DNA of 20,982 nucleotides from AM-1111 sp046302135 (GTDB lineage: Bacteria > Bacteroidota > Bacteroidia > B-17B0 > Aurantibacillaceae): the NCBI GenBank assembly GCA_046302135.1, contig JBKCIQ010000098.1, positions 1 to 20,982 of the forward strand, in the 5' to 3' direction. The notes below the pieces were generated by a model. The model was not told the origin of the DNA, did no database searches, and was given only the letters and a program-made list of their open reading frames with translations. Position numbers and translations under genes: made by a program. The first letter of the stretch is position 1, and every line of letters starts with the position of its first letter. Positions 6,914 through 14,000 of this stretch are shown here, one piece after another.

Positions 6914-6927
6914 CTCTATCAGTAGAG
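6914..6927. terminator. Possible terminator between convergent RT and rsmE
   Basis: CTCTA (6914-6918) and TAGAG (6923-6927) form a 5-bp stem with a TCAG loop, followed on the plus strand by TTTACTT. It sits midway in the 106-bp gap between the converging RT and rsmE genes and could serve both. It is short and A/T-rich, so support is weak. Confidence 0.3.
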
Positions 6928-6963
6928 TTTACTTAGAAAAAATAATAAATACCTGTAAAGAAA

Positions 6964-7671
6964 TTAATCAAATACCGAACGAAGATAAGATGCAAGATGA
7001 ATAGCAGCAGTCTCTGTACGTAATCGCGAACTTCCAAGTGTCAAAGGTTTGAATCCCGCACGAATCGCAGATTGAATTTCATCCTTTCGAAAATCCCCCT
7101 CAGGCCCAATAAGAAAAATAAATTTTTTAACTTCTGAATTTATATTTCGAAGGGATAATTTTTCTTCCGGTTGACAATGAGCAATCAATTTTAATGCTTC
7201 TTCAGAATTCTTAAAAGTATCAATAAATGATTCAAAATTCAACAAATCATCTAACCGAGGTAAAAATGATTGCCTCGATTGCTTCACTGCACTTTCAATT
7301 ATTTTATTTAGTCTGAAAACATTTACATTTTTTCTTTCAGAATTTTTCGTAAGCAAAAATGAAATTCTGTCTACTCCCAATTCAGTTAACTTCTCCAACA
7401 TCCACTCCAGCCTGTCAGCATTCTTCACCGGAGCAATAGCAACTTGCAGGTAATAATTTCTCGGAGGATCTACCTGTTCATTAATGATAAAAGCAGTAGT
7501 TTGTTTTTCATTAACCTCTAACAGTTCAGCTTGCCATCTCGAACCAAAACCGCTGATTACTTCAATCATTTCTCCTGCTTTCATACGAAGCACTTTAGCA
7601 CAATGCCAAGACTCCTCACTATTTAGAGTCAAAGTTTTATCATTAGTCTTTGATGCAAAAAAGGTATTCAA
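6964..7671 (-). CDS. rsmE: 16S rRNA (uracil1498-N3)-methyltransferase RsmE
   Basis: A 235-aa SPOUT-class methyltransferase that makes m3U at position 1498 of 16S rRNA using S-adenosylmethionine. The N-terminal PUA-like part (1-70) includes HCAKVLRMKAGE. The C-terminal trefoil-knot SAM site carries GPEGDF (189-194, GPEGGF in most members) and LGSSRLRTETA (212-222). Length and motif order are those of the family. The only suitable start is TTG 7671: an in-frame stop lies just upstream and the first internal ATG (residue 30) would cut the conserved N-terminus. It lies 18 bases behind the response-regulator stop on the same strand, so it is probably co-transcribed with it. It marks the end of the accessory region and the start of ordinary chromosomal genes. 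Confidence 0.93.
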   Translation of the reverse strand: MNTFFASKTNDKTLTLNSEESWHCAKVLRMKAGEMIEVISGFGSRWQAELLEVNEKQTTAFIINEQVDPPRNYYLQVAIAPVKNADRLEWMLEKLTELGVDRISFLLTKNSERKNVNVFRLNKIIESAVKQSRQSFLPRLDDLLNFESFIDTFKNSEEALKLIAHCQPEEKLSLRNINSEVKKFIFLIGPEGDFRKDEIQSAIRAGFKPLTLGSSRLRTETAAIHLASYLRSVFD

Positions 7672-7689
7672 TTTAAAAGATGAAAAAAA

Positions 7690-8367
7690 TTAAAATTCGA
7701 ATTTATACCCTACGCCTTTTATAGTTTTGATGTACTCATCACCTAATTTCTCTCTTAATTTTCTTATGTGAACATCAATGGTACGATCGCCTACCACCAC
7801 TTCATCACCCCATACTTGTTGTAAAATAGAATCTCTTGTAAACACCTTTCCCGGCTTTGCAGCTAAAAGTGCAAGTAATTTGAATTCCTTATTGGGAAGA
7901 TTGATCTCAATATTTTCTTTAATCACAATATATCTATCATGATCTATTTTTAAACCTCCAATCTCTGTTTGGTTTTCATTCTGTCCCGAAGGAAATCTTC
8001 TTCGTATAAGTGCCTTTACCCTGCTGATGAGTACTAAAGGTTTAATTGGTTTGGTAATGTAATCATCTGCGCCAACATCGAATCCGGCTATTTGGGAATA
8101 ATCTTCATTTCTTGCAGTAAGAAATGCAATCAATACATTTTTCAATTCAGAAATCTCTCTTAACTCACGACAAGTTTCCATGCCATCCATTCCAGGCATC
8201 ATCACATCTAGAATTATTAGGTGAGGATGAATTTTTTTTGCCAATTCTACTGCTTCCTTACCATTGTTGGTATAATGAACTTCAAAACCCGCTTTATTAA
8301 GATTATATCCTAAAAAATCAAGAATATCCTGCTCGTCATCAACCAATAAAATTTTATGAGATTCCAT
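7690..8367 (-). CDS. OmpR/PhoB-family two-component response regulator
   Basis: A 225-aa DNA-binding regulator counted from ATG 8367. A TTG two codons upstream lies inside the -7 promoter element and is therefore rejected as start. The receiver domain (about 5-120) shows the acidic pair D10-D11, phospho-acceptor D54 (IILDVMMPG), T84 and K106 (TKPIKP). The C-terminal winged helix (about 128-225) has PNKEFKLLALLAAKPGKVFTR and the recognition-helix region GDRTIDVHIRKLREKLG, then the terminal IKTIKGVGYKFEF. It would bind promoter DNA once phosphorylated by a histidine kinase. No kinase gene is adjacent, so it appears as an orphan in this window. The downstream partner is rsmE. The target regulon cannot be told. 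Confidence 0.92.
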   Translation of the reverse strand: MESHKILLVDDEQDILDFLGYNLNKAGFEVHYTNNGKEAVELAKKIHPHLIILDVMMPGMDGMETCRELREISELKNVLIAFLTARNEDYSQIAGFDVGADDYITKPIKPLVLISRVKALIRRRFPSGQNENQTEIGGLKIDHDRYIVIKENIEINLPNKEFKLLALLAAKPGKVFTRDSILQQVWGDEVVVGDRTIDVHIRKLREKLGDEYIKTIKGVGYKFEF

Positions 8368-8370
8368 ACT

Positions 8371-8378
8371 CAAATTTA
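8371..8378 (-). promoter_or_regulatory. -7 promoter element directly before the response-regulator start
   Basis: On the minus strand TAAATTTG matches TAnnTTTG exactly, and only AGT separates it from ATG 8367-8365. A start site a few bases downstream would coincide with the start codon, so a leaderless mRNA is predicted. No clear -33 TTG is visible at 17-23 nt. Confidence 0.5.
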
Positions 8379-8503
8379 AGTATATTTTTTAGTGGTTCAT
8401 AATGCGAAAAAATTTCTGTAAAGACTTATTGTTTTAATTTAAAAGAAAAACAATCAATTCACAACGAATAAAAGCAATAAATTATAAAACAAATAATATA
8501 TCA

Positions 8504-8533
8504 TTGAATTTCAATATGAATTTCTTATTTTTG
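8504..8533 (+). promoter_or_regulatory. Near-consensus Bacteroidota promoter for the envelope operon
   Basis: TTG (8504-8506), exactly 19 bases, then TATTTTTG (8526-8533): this fits the TTG-N19-TAnnTTTG promoter of Bacteroidota. The predicted transcript starts near 8540, giving a leader of about 65 nt before the TTG start codon at 8607. It is the best promoter in the window. Confidence 0.6.
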
Positions 8534-8606
8534 AAGCCCTATTTTGAAAAAATTTTGTTACTAACCTGTTAATAAAAAATATTTATTTGATTTTTAATTT
8601 TTTGAG

Positions 8607-9968
8607 TTGGAGCACCTGAAGAAAAAAATAATAATTGGCCTTTCAGTCTCTGTTCTGTTGCTTACAGCAATATTATTTGCATTTGTTACAGATAATAACA
8701 AATTTGAAAATAAAAAAGTTGTTGAAATCAAAAAAAGAGTCCTTAACAAAAACATCAAGTCACGCAAACCAATTGAAAAACTTACCTTAGAAGAGTTGTG
8801 GGTTTTTTACCAAATTAATCCTTGTTATCTTCCTTTAATAAAAGACTCATCAATATGGGAAAAAGGAAAGCCTACGGGTTTCGATTATAAAGACCTAATT
8901 AATGATCTATTGCCTAAAGAAAATAAATACAGGAATAGATACCTTGTTGGAGATTTTAATGTAATCGAACGAGACGGACAAAACAAGGGTGTAGAAGAAA
9001 TTTACCCTAATTTGAACACGCTTAAAGATTTCGAAAACCTTCCAAAAGACCTAGTGACAAAAATGGATACTACTACACACGGCACACAGGCATATAAGTT
9101 ATTAGTAGAGGAAATTAAAACAAAATTAAAAGACAGTGCAGATATTTACATAAATTTTCTTGAGAAAGTTTGGAAATATAAAATGCTTCCCATAAAGAGG
9201 CAGTACTCAATTAATGATAATAATTTATACGCTGCCGGACAAACCATAATTTTGTGTGAAGCATGTAAAGACACACTAATAATGCAAGGAAAATTCGCTG
9301 TATCTGCAAAAAGACAAGATTTTGGTCTATATACAGATAAAGACGGCAATAGTCATAAATACTTCATTGAATACCTTCCTACAGGAAAAAGAAGGAGGTA
9401 TTATGCAGGAAAAAACAGAATAACAATCAGAAACTGGGAAACTGAAAGAAAATATGAAAAACAAGATATAAAGCGCGATGAGGAGATGGGTGGAGGAAGT
9501 GCACATGTAACTTATTATGAAGGAAAAGTTCAACTGCCGAATTTCATGCTAATCGATCCATTTCTTATTTATGAAAATGCAATGCACCACAACGGAATTC
9601 ATGAGGTAGCTTTGAGAGGCCTTGCGAGAGGAATGCTTGGTACAGGCAATAGCATTGGTTGCATAAGGGTGACAGACTTCGGTTCAAAGTTTATCAGATG
9701 GTGGACTCCTCAAAACTGCAATTTTTTTATTTCATATGATGATAAAAGGTATCATAAAAAAATTGATTACAAAGGTTCAATAATGGAATACCTTCCTTTC
9801 AAAACCGCGGCAGAGGGACAAAAATTCAGAAAATGGATAAATCAGCACAGACCTGATGATGCAAAAAGACTTGAGATTAGCGATTCAGGAGATTACAGAA
9901 ACGGATTCATTTTGGACGCATATTACGCCTTAGAAAAAGATTACAAAAAATATCTTAAAGGAAAATGA
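8607..9968 (+). CDS. Membrane-anchored L,D-transpeptidase-like (YkuD) protein
   Basis: A 453-aa protein beginning with a short basic N-terminus and one hydrophobic segment (about 7-27), so it is an anchored or exported envelope protein. Near the C-terminus H332 is followed after 16 residues by SIGCIR (349-354), with C352 as the likely nucleophile. This resembles the YkuD motif HX(14-17)[S/T]HGCxR/N of L,D-transpeptidases, but the His of SHGC is Ile350. Such enzymes cross-link peptidoglycan between diaminopimelate residues or attach proteins to it. The large N-terminal region (30-300) is not recognised. The start codon is TTG; no ATG lies near, and the hydrophobic segment follows at once. Its stop overlaps the start of the M23 peptidase gene (ATGA), implying translational coupling. 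The family call is moderate because the domain is divergent. Confidence 0.6.
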   Translation: MEHLKKKIIIGLSVSVLLLTAILFAFVTDNNKFENKKVVEIKKRVLNKNIKSRKPIEKLTLEELWVFYQINPCYLPLIKDSSIWEKGKPTGFDYKDLINDLLPKENKYRNRYLVGDFNVIERDGQNKGVEEIYPNLNTLKDFENLPKDLVTKMDTTTHGTQAYKLLVEEIKTKLKDSADIYINFLEKVWKYKMLPIKRQYSINDNNLYAAGQTIILCEACKDTLIMQGKFAVSAKRQDFGLYTDKDGNSHKYFIEYLPTGKRRRYYAGKNRITIRNWETERKYEKQDIKRDEEMGGGSAHVTYYEGKVQLPNFMLIDPFLIYENAMHHNGIHEVALRGLARGMLGTGNSIGCIRVTDFGSKFIRWWTPQNCNFFISYDDKRYHKKIDYKGSIMEYLPFKTAAEGQKFRKWINQHRPDDAKRLEISDSGDYRNGFILDAYYALEKDYKKYLKGK

Positions 9969-10891
9969 AAATCTCAAACCAAATAAAATTCTTTTTCATT
10001 TTTTTGATATTTAAAATATCTTTAATAAACGGTTCAAACTATTTGAGATTCGAATTGAATAAATCGGACAGCGTTCAAAAAAGGGCAAGAACCACTCCAT
10101 ACGTATCGCGTTTGGTGGAAGATTCGATCTTAGAAGAAATTTTCACAACAGATACTAATTTTATAAAGAAATGGCACAATGATATTTTATTTGTTTACTG
10201 GGATACAAAATACGATATCATACCGGATACACTAAAACTTCAATTGCTTAAAAATAATGAAGAGTTCTACTTTAACTGGAGAGGTCATCTTTTTTCAGGT
10301 TATGGACCTAGAGGTAATATAATTCATAGGGGATTAGATATTGATATTGAATTAGGAGATACTATAGTATCTTCATTTGATGGAGTTGTAAGATATGCGC
10401 GGTTTCATGAGGGAGGTTACGGCAACTGTGTAATTGTTAGGCATAGAAACGGACTTGAAACCCTATATGCGCATATGAGTAAAATAATTGTAAAAGAGAA
10501 CCAATATGTAAAGGCTGGTAACACACTTGGTCTTTGCGGATCAACGGGCAGATCTGACGGACCCCATCTTCATTTTGAAACACGCTACCGGGATTTTTCT
10601 TTTGATCCATATCTTATTATTGATAAAAACACACAAGAATTAATTGATACGGTAACAAATATTGAAAAGAAAAAAATTGATGAATTTAAATACAACTCAG
10701 GAAGAAAAAATTACAAATCAGGACATAATAAAAAGGGCAGTAAAAAATATTACGTCAAAAATGGTAGAAAGTATGCGTTAAAGAGGAAAGGAAATAAAAA
10801 TAAAAGATTAAATAAAGGCTCGATGAAGAAAAAAGGAGTAAATTCAAAGGTTATTACCAACAAAAAAAATATCAAAAAAAATAAAAAGTGA
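9965..10891 (+). CDS. Exported M23 (LytM-type) zinc metallopeptidase with lysine-rich tail
   Basis: A 308-aa protein with an N-terminal signal peptide (about 1-23). The M23 domain (about 100-215) carries the zinc ligands H121 and D125 (HRGLD), the LYAHMS histidine H170, and H201/H203 in GPHLHFE, the full LytM active site. It should therefore be an active endopeptidase cutting peptidoglycan cross-bridges or stems. After about residue 230 comes an unusual, strongly basic Lys/Asn/Gly tail of roughly 75 residues, which might bind the anionic wall, teichoic-like polymers or nucleic acid. It is the middle gene of a three-gene overlapping operon: its ATG overlaps the upstream stop (ATGA) and its TGA overlaps the next start (GTGA). 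Confidence 0.9.
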   Translation: MKISNQIKFFFIFLIFKISLINGSNYLRFELNKSDSVQKRARTTPYVSRLVEDSILEEIFTTDTNFIKKWHNDILFVYWDTKYDIIPDTLKLQLLKNNEEFYFNWRGHLFSGYGPRGNIIHRGLDIDIELGDTIVSSFDGVVRYARFHEGGYGNCVIVRHRNGLETLYAHMSKIIVKENQYVKAGNTLGLCGSTGRSDGPHLHFETRYRDFSFDPYLIIDKNTQELIDTVTNIEKKKIDEFKYNSGRKNYKSGHNKKGSKKYYVKNGRKYALKRKGNKNKRLNKGSMKKKGVNSKVITNKKNIKKNKK

Positions 10892-12117
10892 AAACAATAA
10901 ACAATTCCAAACTTAACCTTATAAGCATCTGCTTACCTGTTTTGCTCTTGATTGCTTGCTCTAATGACACTAAAAGTAATAAACAAGAAGAAGTAAAAAA
11001 AGACAGTTCAATTGTTGTAAAAAAAGAACCAACAGAAGAAAAACCTATTTATGTTGTGGATACATTTTACAACACTATTACCCAATTGATTGGTGGAATG
11101 GACAGCACTTTAACAAATATTCCAAAAAAATGGGACATAAAATTTATTAAGAATTTCAGTCAGAACTCTAATGCAAAATATGAAAAAATCAAAAAAGAAA
11201 GATTGGAACACATATTAAGCTGGAACAATAAGGTCATGTCAGCAAATAATCAAGCTGACTCCGGGTTTGCTTTTTATCCATTTTCCGGGGGAGATTTCAT
11301 ACATCTAAACTGGCTATACCCTAACGCGAAAGAGTATTACATGATTGCCAAAGAACCTGTTGGAGATTTTCCGGATTTAATGAATTCTGATTCTGTTTCG
11401 GTAAACAATTACCTTAAAAATATTGACGTTGTTTTAAGAGATATTTACTTCAGAAGTTATTTTATTACAAAGAACATGAACAATGATATTAATGGTAGAA
11501 ATCTTGTGAACGGAATGTTTCCATTAATCATGTGGGCGGCAAGTAAAACAGGACATGAAATTATAGAGGTAAAATTTGGTTGCGTAAATGATTCCGGAGT
11601 AATGGAATTCAAGGATAAAAAATTCTTTAACAGGATTAAACCAGATGCGGTTGAAGTTACGTTAAGGAAAATTAATACAAACACAACTAAAAAATTAACT
11701 TACCTAAGTTGTGACATTTCTGATCCAGGATTTACAGCAAAACCAAAGTACTTTAAATACCTTCAAAACAGAATTCCTGACACCTGTATTTCATTTATAA
11801 AATCCGCATCTTATCTGCTACATTATAATATTTTTGTTAAAATGAGAAACTTTATTAAAAGTAAAACTGATTATTTGGCTCAAGATGATACGGGAATCCC
11901 GTTCAAAGAATTTAAACCGAACGAATGGAAAGTTGAATTATATGGTGTTTATACACGCCCTGTTGAAGACTTTAAAACCACGAGTCTTTTCCAAAGAGAT
12001 TTGGACTCGGCATATAAGGTTGATAAAACATATAAAGGTGCACTGAATTTCTCTTTAGGATACCACTGGAGTTCAAAACAACAAAATCAAATGGTTTTCA
12101 AAAAAAGAAGGAAATGA
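10888..12117 (+). CDS. Lipoprotein of unknown function
   Basis: I do not recognise the family. The 409-aa product begins with a lipoprotein signal peptide ending in LIAC, so it should be lipidated at Cys24 and then continues with a charged Lys/Glu linker (25-50). The remainder is a globular periplasmic or surface domain rich in Asn, Lys and aromatic residues, with no motif that I can name. The start is GTG 10888, inside the stop of the M23 gene (GTGA), which indicates translational coupling. The operon partners are a transpeptidase-like protein and an M23 endopeptidase, so a job as their regulator or anchor in wall remodelling is a fair guess. A hairpin follows shortly after its stop. Confidence 0.75.
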   Translation: MKTINNSKLNLISICLPVLLLIACSNDTKSNKQEEVKKDSSIVVKKEPTEEKPIYVVDTFYNTITQLIGGMDSTLTNIPKKWDIKFIKNFSQNSNAKYEKIKKERLEHILSWNNKVMSANNQADSGFAFYPFSGGDFIHLNWLYPNAKEYYMIAKEPVGDFPDLMNSDSVSVNNYLKNIDVVLRDIYFRSYFITKNMNNDINGRNLVNGMFPLIMWAASKTGHEIIEVKFGCVNDSGVMEFKDKKFFNRIKPDAVEVTLRKINTNTTKKLTYLSCDISDPGFTAKPKYFKYLQNRIPDTCISFIKSASYLLHYNIFVKMRNFIKSKTDYLAQDDTGIPFKEFKPNEWKVELYGVYTRPVEDFKTTSLFQRDLDSAYKVDKTYKGALNFSLGYHWSSKQQNQMVFKKRRK

Positions 12118-12122
12118 CCTAC

Positions 12123-12150
12123 GTTGAAATTAAGTAACAGTTATTTCAAC
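12123..12150 (+). terminator. Probable terminator of the envelope operon
   Basis: GTTGAAAT (12123-12130) pairs with ATTTCAAC (12143-12150), and with one bulge the stem extends by AA/TT. It starts 6 bases after the lipoprotein stop and is followed by TTTAAG. The position is right for a terminator, though the U-run is short. Confidence 0.5.
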
Positions 12151-12251
12151 TTTAAGAGAATATATTTTTTTACTGAGATAAATTTTTAGTTTAAATCCTG
12201 AGTGCGAAAAAATTTTCGGGGCATTAAATAATTCCTGAATTAAGTGAAAAT

Positions 12252-12279
12252 GTTAATCAAGAGAGTGTGAAGGATTAAC
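12252..12279 (-). terminator. Possible terminator of the SET-pyrR-miaE operon
   Basis: GTTAATC (12252-12258) and GATTAAC (12273-12279) are perfect inverted 7-mers with a 14-nt loop. The right arm contains the miaE-like stop codon. On the minus strand the stem is followed by ATTTTC. It is weak but well placed for the end of the minus-strand operon. Confidence 0.35.
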
Positions 12280-12856
12280 CATGCATGGTCTCCCTCTTGC
12301 CATATTTTTCCATCAAACCGGCTTCGAAATCTAACCATTCTTGCCACCTGGAATCTACATTAATACCAACTGCATATTTCCTTGCAAATCCTATAAAGGT
12401 TGTGTAATGATTGGCTTCGCTGATCATCAACTCCCGATAAAACTTACGCAAATCCTCATCCTCCACCTGTTCTGATAAAATTTTGAATCGCTCACAACTT
12501 CTCGCCTCAATCATGGCCGCAAACATCAAACGATCTACCAATGCCATTTCCCTACCCTGCCCTCTCTTCATGAATTGATATAATTCATTTACATAATCAT
12601 CTTTTCGCTCTCTACCCAACGTATATCCACGTTCTTTTATCTTTCCGTGCACCATTTCAAAATGAGTTAACTCTTCTTTAGAAATACTGAGTAATGCATC
12701 TACCATTTCTGTGTGCTCAGGATATCCAACTATAATAGAAATTGCATTACTTGCGGCCTTTTGCTCACACCACGCATGATCGGTAAGAATCTCGGAAATA
12801 TTGGTCTGAACCAACTTCACCCAACGCGGATCTGTAGGAAGTTTTAATCCCAACAT
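12275..12856 (-). CDS. miaE: MiaE-like tRNA-(ms2io6A)-hydroxylase
   Basis: A 193-aa ferritin-like four-helix di-iron protein of the MiaE family, which hydroxylates the isopentenyl side chain of modified adenosine 37 in tRNA. Candidate iron ligands occur in the expected pattern: E31 (HAWCEQKAA), EELTHFEMVH (61-70), E117 (IEARSCERF), and SEANHY (E147, H150). Its length fits the family. The ATG lies 7 bases after the pyrR stop, so it is the last gene of the SET-pyrR-miaE operon. Bacteroidota members of this family are common; the exact tRNA substrate is inferred from homology. Confidence 0.88.
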   Translation of the reverse strand: MLGLKLPTDPRWVKLVQTNISEILTDHAWCEQKAASNAISIIVGYPEHTEMVDALLSISKEELTHFEMVHGKIKERGYTLGRERKDDYVNELYQFMKRGQGREMALVDRLMFAAMIEARSCERFKILSEQVEDEDLRKFYRELMISEANHYTTFIGFARKYAVGINVDSRWQEWLDFEAGLMEKYGKRETMHG

Positions 12857-12863
12857 AGTTAAT

Positions 12864-13409
12864 TCAATTAATTAAGGTTACTTTATCTTTCCCATCGGTT
12901 TCCTCCAACTCGACCTTCACATTCTGCGAAGCGATACTATCAATTACTCGTCCGACGTACTTAGCCTGAATAGGCAAATGCCTACTGAATCTTCTGTCAA
13001 TCAAAACTAACAACTCCACATCTTTAGGCCTGCCAAATGCAAGCAGGGCATCCAATCCTGCACGGATAGTTCTGCCGGTAAAAAGCACATCGTCAATCAA
13101 CACCACATTTTTATCTTCAATGATAAAATCTATAATGGTTTTGTTCGGTATCAACTCTTTTCTACGAAAATCATCTCTGTAAAATGTGGTATCAAGTTCA
13201 CCATACATAATATTTTTTTTCTTCAGAATGCCACTTAATTTTTGATGAACACGTTTAGCAAGCAGAACGCCTCGCGGTTGCAAACCAATCAGAGCAGTAT
13301 CAGAAAAATCATTATGGGTTTCTATTAACTGATGTGCCAACCTGGTAATGATGATATCCAACAACGGGCCATCAATTATGATTTTACTTTTGGATTTGAC
13401 CTGTGGCAT
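12864..13409 (-). CDS. pyrR: PyrR-type phosphoribosyltransferase
   Basis: A 181-aa type I phosphoribosyltransferase. The PRPP-binding motif VVLIDDVLFTGRT (102-114) is exact, and QPRGVLLA (44-51) and the flexible-loop region ELDTTFYRDD (71-80) match PyrR. PyrR proteins bind UMP and pyr mRNA leaders in Firmicutes and also have uracil phosphoribosyltransferase activity. No pyr operon or attenuator is near, so here the enzymatic role may dominate; that is inference. The gene is sandwiched between the SET gene (6-bp gap) and miaE (7-bp gap). Confidence 0.9.
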   Translation of the reverse strand: MPQVKSKSKIIIDGPLLDIIITRLAHQLIETHNDFSDTALIGLQPRGVLLAKRVHQKLSGILKKKNIMYGELDTTFYRDDFRRKELIPNKTIIDFIIEDKNVVLIDDVLFTGRTIRAGLDALLAFGRPKDVELLVLIDRRFSRHLPIQAKYVGRVIDSIASQNVKVELEETDGKDKVTLIN

Positions 13410-13415
13410 TAAAAA

Positions 13416-13937
13416 TTATTTGCGATTTTTAGATTTAGATTTTGAGATATTTTTCTTTTTATTCAATGCTTTCTTTTTTTGTTCTGCAAGCTCTTGTCTC
13501 TTTTCACGCGCCTCTTTTTTCATCCTCTGTTCTTTTTCCCACCTCAAATTTTGTTTCATTACCTTCCAGTAATCTCTGGTGTAATCAACATAAATTTCTT
13601 CTCCAGCTTTTATCTTTTTGGTAGTAACAATAAAACACCTATCTCCTTCTGTTTCGTATTGACTATTATTTGTAATGCCTTTTACTCTAACATAACCAAG
13701 TGCATCATTTGCGTATCTGGCCTTGTATTGAGGCGTGGAGAAAGCATCTATACATTTTTTTCTACTCACAAAGAAAAGATAACCATCTTTGTTTGCTTTT
13801 ACGCGCTCTCCGTATTCTTTCCATGCAATGATTTCTCCTCTGTATTCAATAACTTTCGCGCCCTTCTCTATGGGTTTTGTGGTGAACAGACCTTTACCTG
13901 CTCCCGGAATCTTTGATTTTTTTACAATTAATGCCAT
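13416..13937 (-). CDS. Small bacterial SET-domain protein, putative lysine methyltransferase
   Basis: A 173-aa protein whose first 125 residues are a compact SET domain: GKGLFTT (14-20) with a following EYRGEI segment, RYANDA (74-79, the RFxNHS position) and GEEIYVDY (112-119, the GEELxxDY position with the catalytic Tyr). SET enzymes transfer methyl groups from S-adenosylmethionine to protein lysines. The remaining tail (130-173) is a Lys/Arg/Glu-rich helix ending in KSKSKNRK, which could bind nucleic acid or be self-modified. No pre-SET or post-SET cysteines are seen. The start is ATG 13937, first in the operon with pyrR and miaE. The substrate is unknown; a lysine-rich H1-like protein is encoded 5 kb away. 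Confidence 0.85.
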   Translation of the reverse strand: MALIVKKSKIPGAGKGLFTTKPIEKGAKVIEYRGEIIAWKEYGERVKANKDGYLFFVSRKKCIDAFSTPQYKARYANDALGYVRVKGITNNSQYETEGDRCFIVTTKKIKAGEEIYVDYTRDYWKVMKQNLRWEKEQRMKKEAREKRQELAEQKKKALNKKKNISKSKSKNRK

Positions 13938-13943
13938 GTATTA

Positions 13944-13951
13944 CAAAAATA
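13944..13951 (-). promoter_or_regulatory. -7 element of the SET-pyrR-miaE operon
   Basis: TATTTTTG on the minus strand matches TAnnTTTG and lies 6 bases before ATG 13937, so the transcript should start at or within a base or two of the start codon. No obvious -33 TTG is seen; the inverted repeat at 13958-13977 occupies that region. Confidence 0.5.
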
Positions 13952-13957
13952 GTATTC

Positions 13958-13977
13958 TTCATTCAATTACGAATGAA
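13958..13977 (-). promoter_or_regulatory. Inverted repeat between ABC-F and SET genes (operator or terminator)
   Basis: TTCATTC (13958-13964) and GAATGAA (13971-13977) form a perfect 7-bp inverted repeat with a 6-base loop. It lies downstream of the ABC-F stop and just upstream of the SET -7 element on the same strand. It could end the ABC-F transcript or act as an operator for the next operon. The sequence alone does not decide. Confidence 0.4.
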
Positions 13978-14000
13978 ATTTATCAGATAAAATAAAGTTT

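Noticed and set aside
1..6960. Prophage or integrative element with recombinase
   Set aside because: DnaA-like and DnaB-like genes hint at a replicon, but no integrase, transposase, capsid or conjugation gene and no clear direct repeats were seen in the window.
8368..8373. TTG start for the response regulator
   Set aside because: The TTG is part of the TAAATTTG promoter element and an ATG two codons later directly precedes the receiver domain.
13479..13916. 145-codon plus-strand frame opposite the SET gene
   Set aside because: It is Phe/Leu/Ser/Cys-rich, the usual complement of a lysine-rich gene, while the SET motifs on the other strand are clear.
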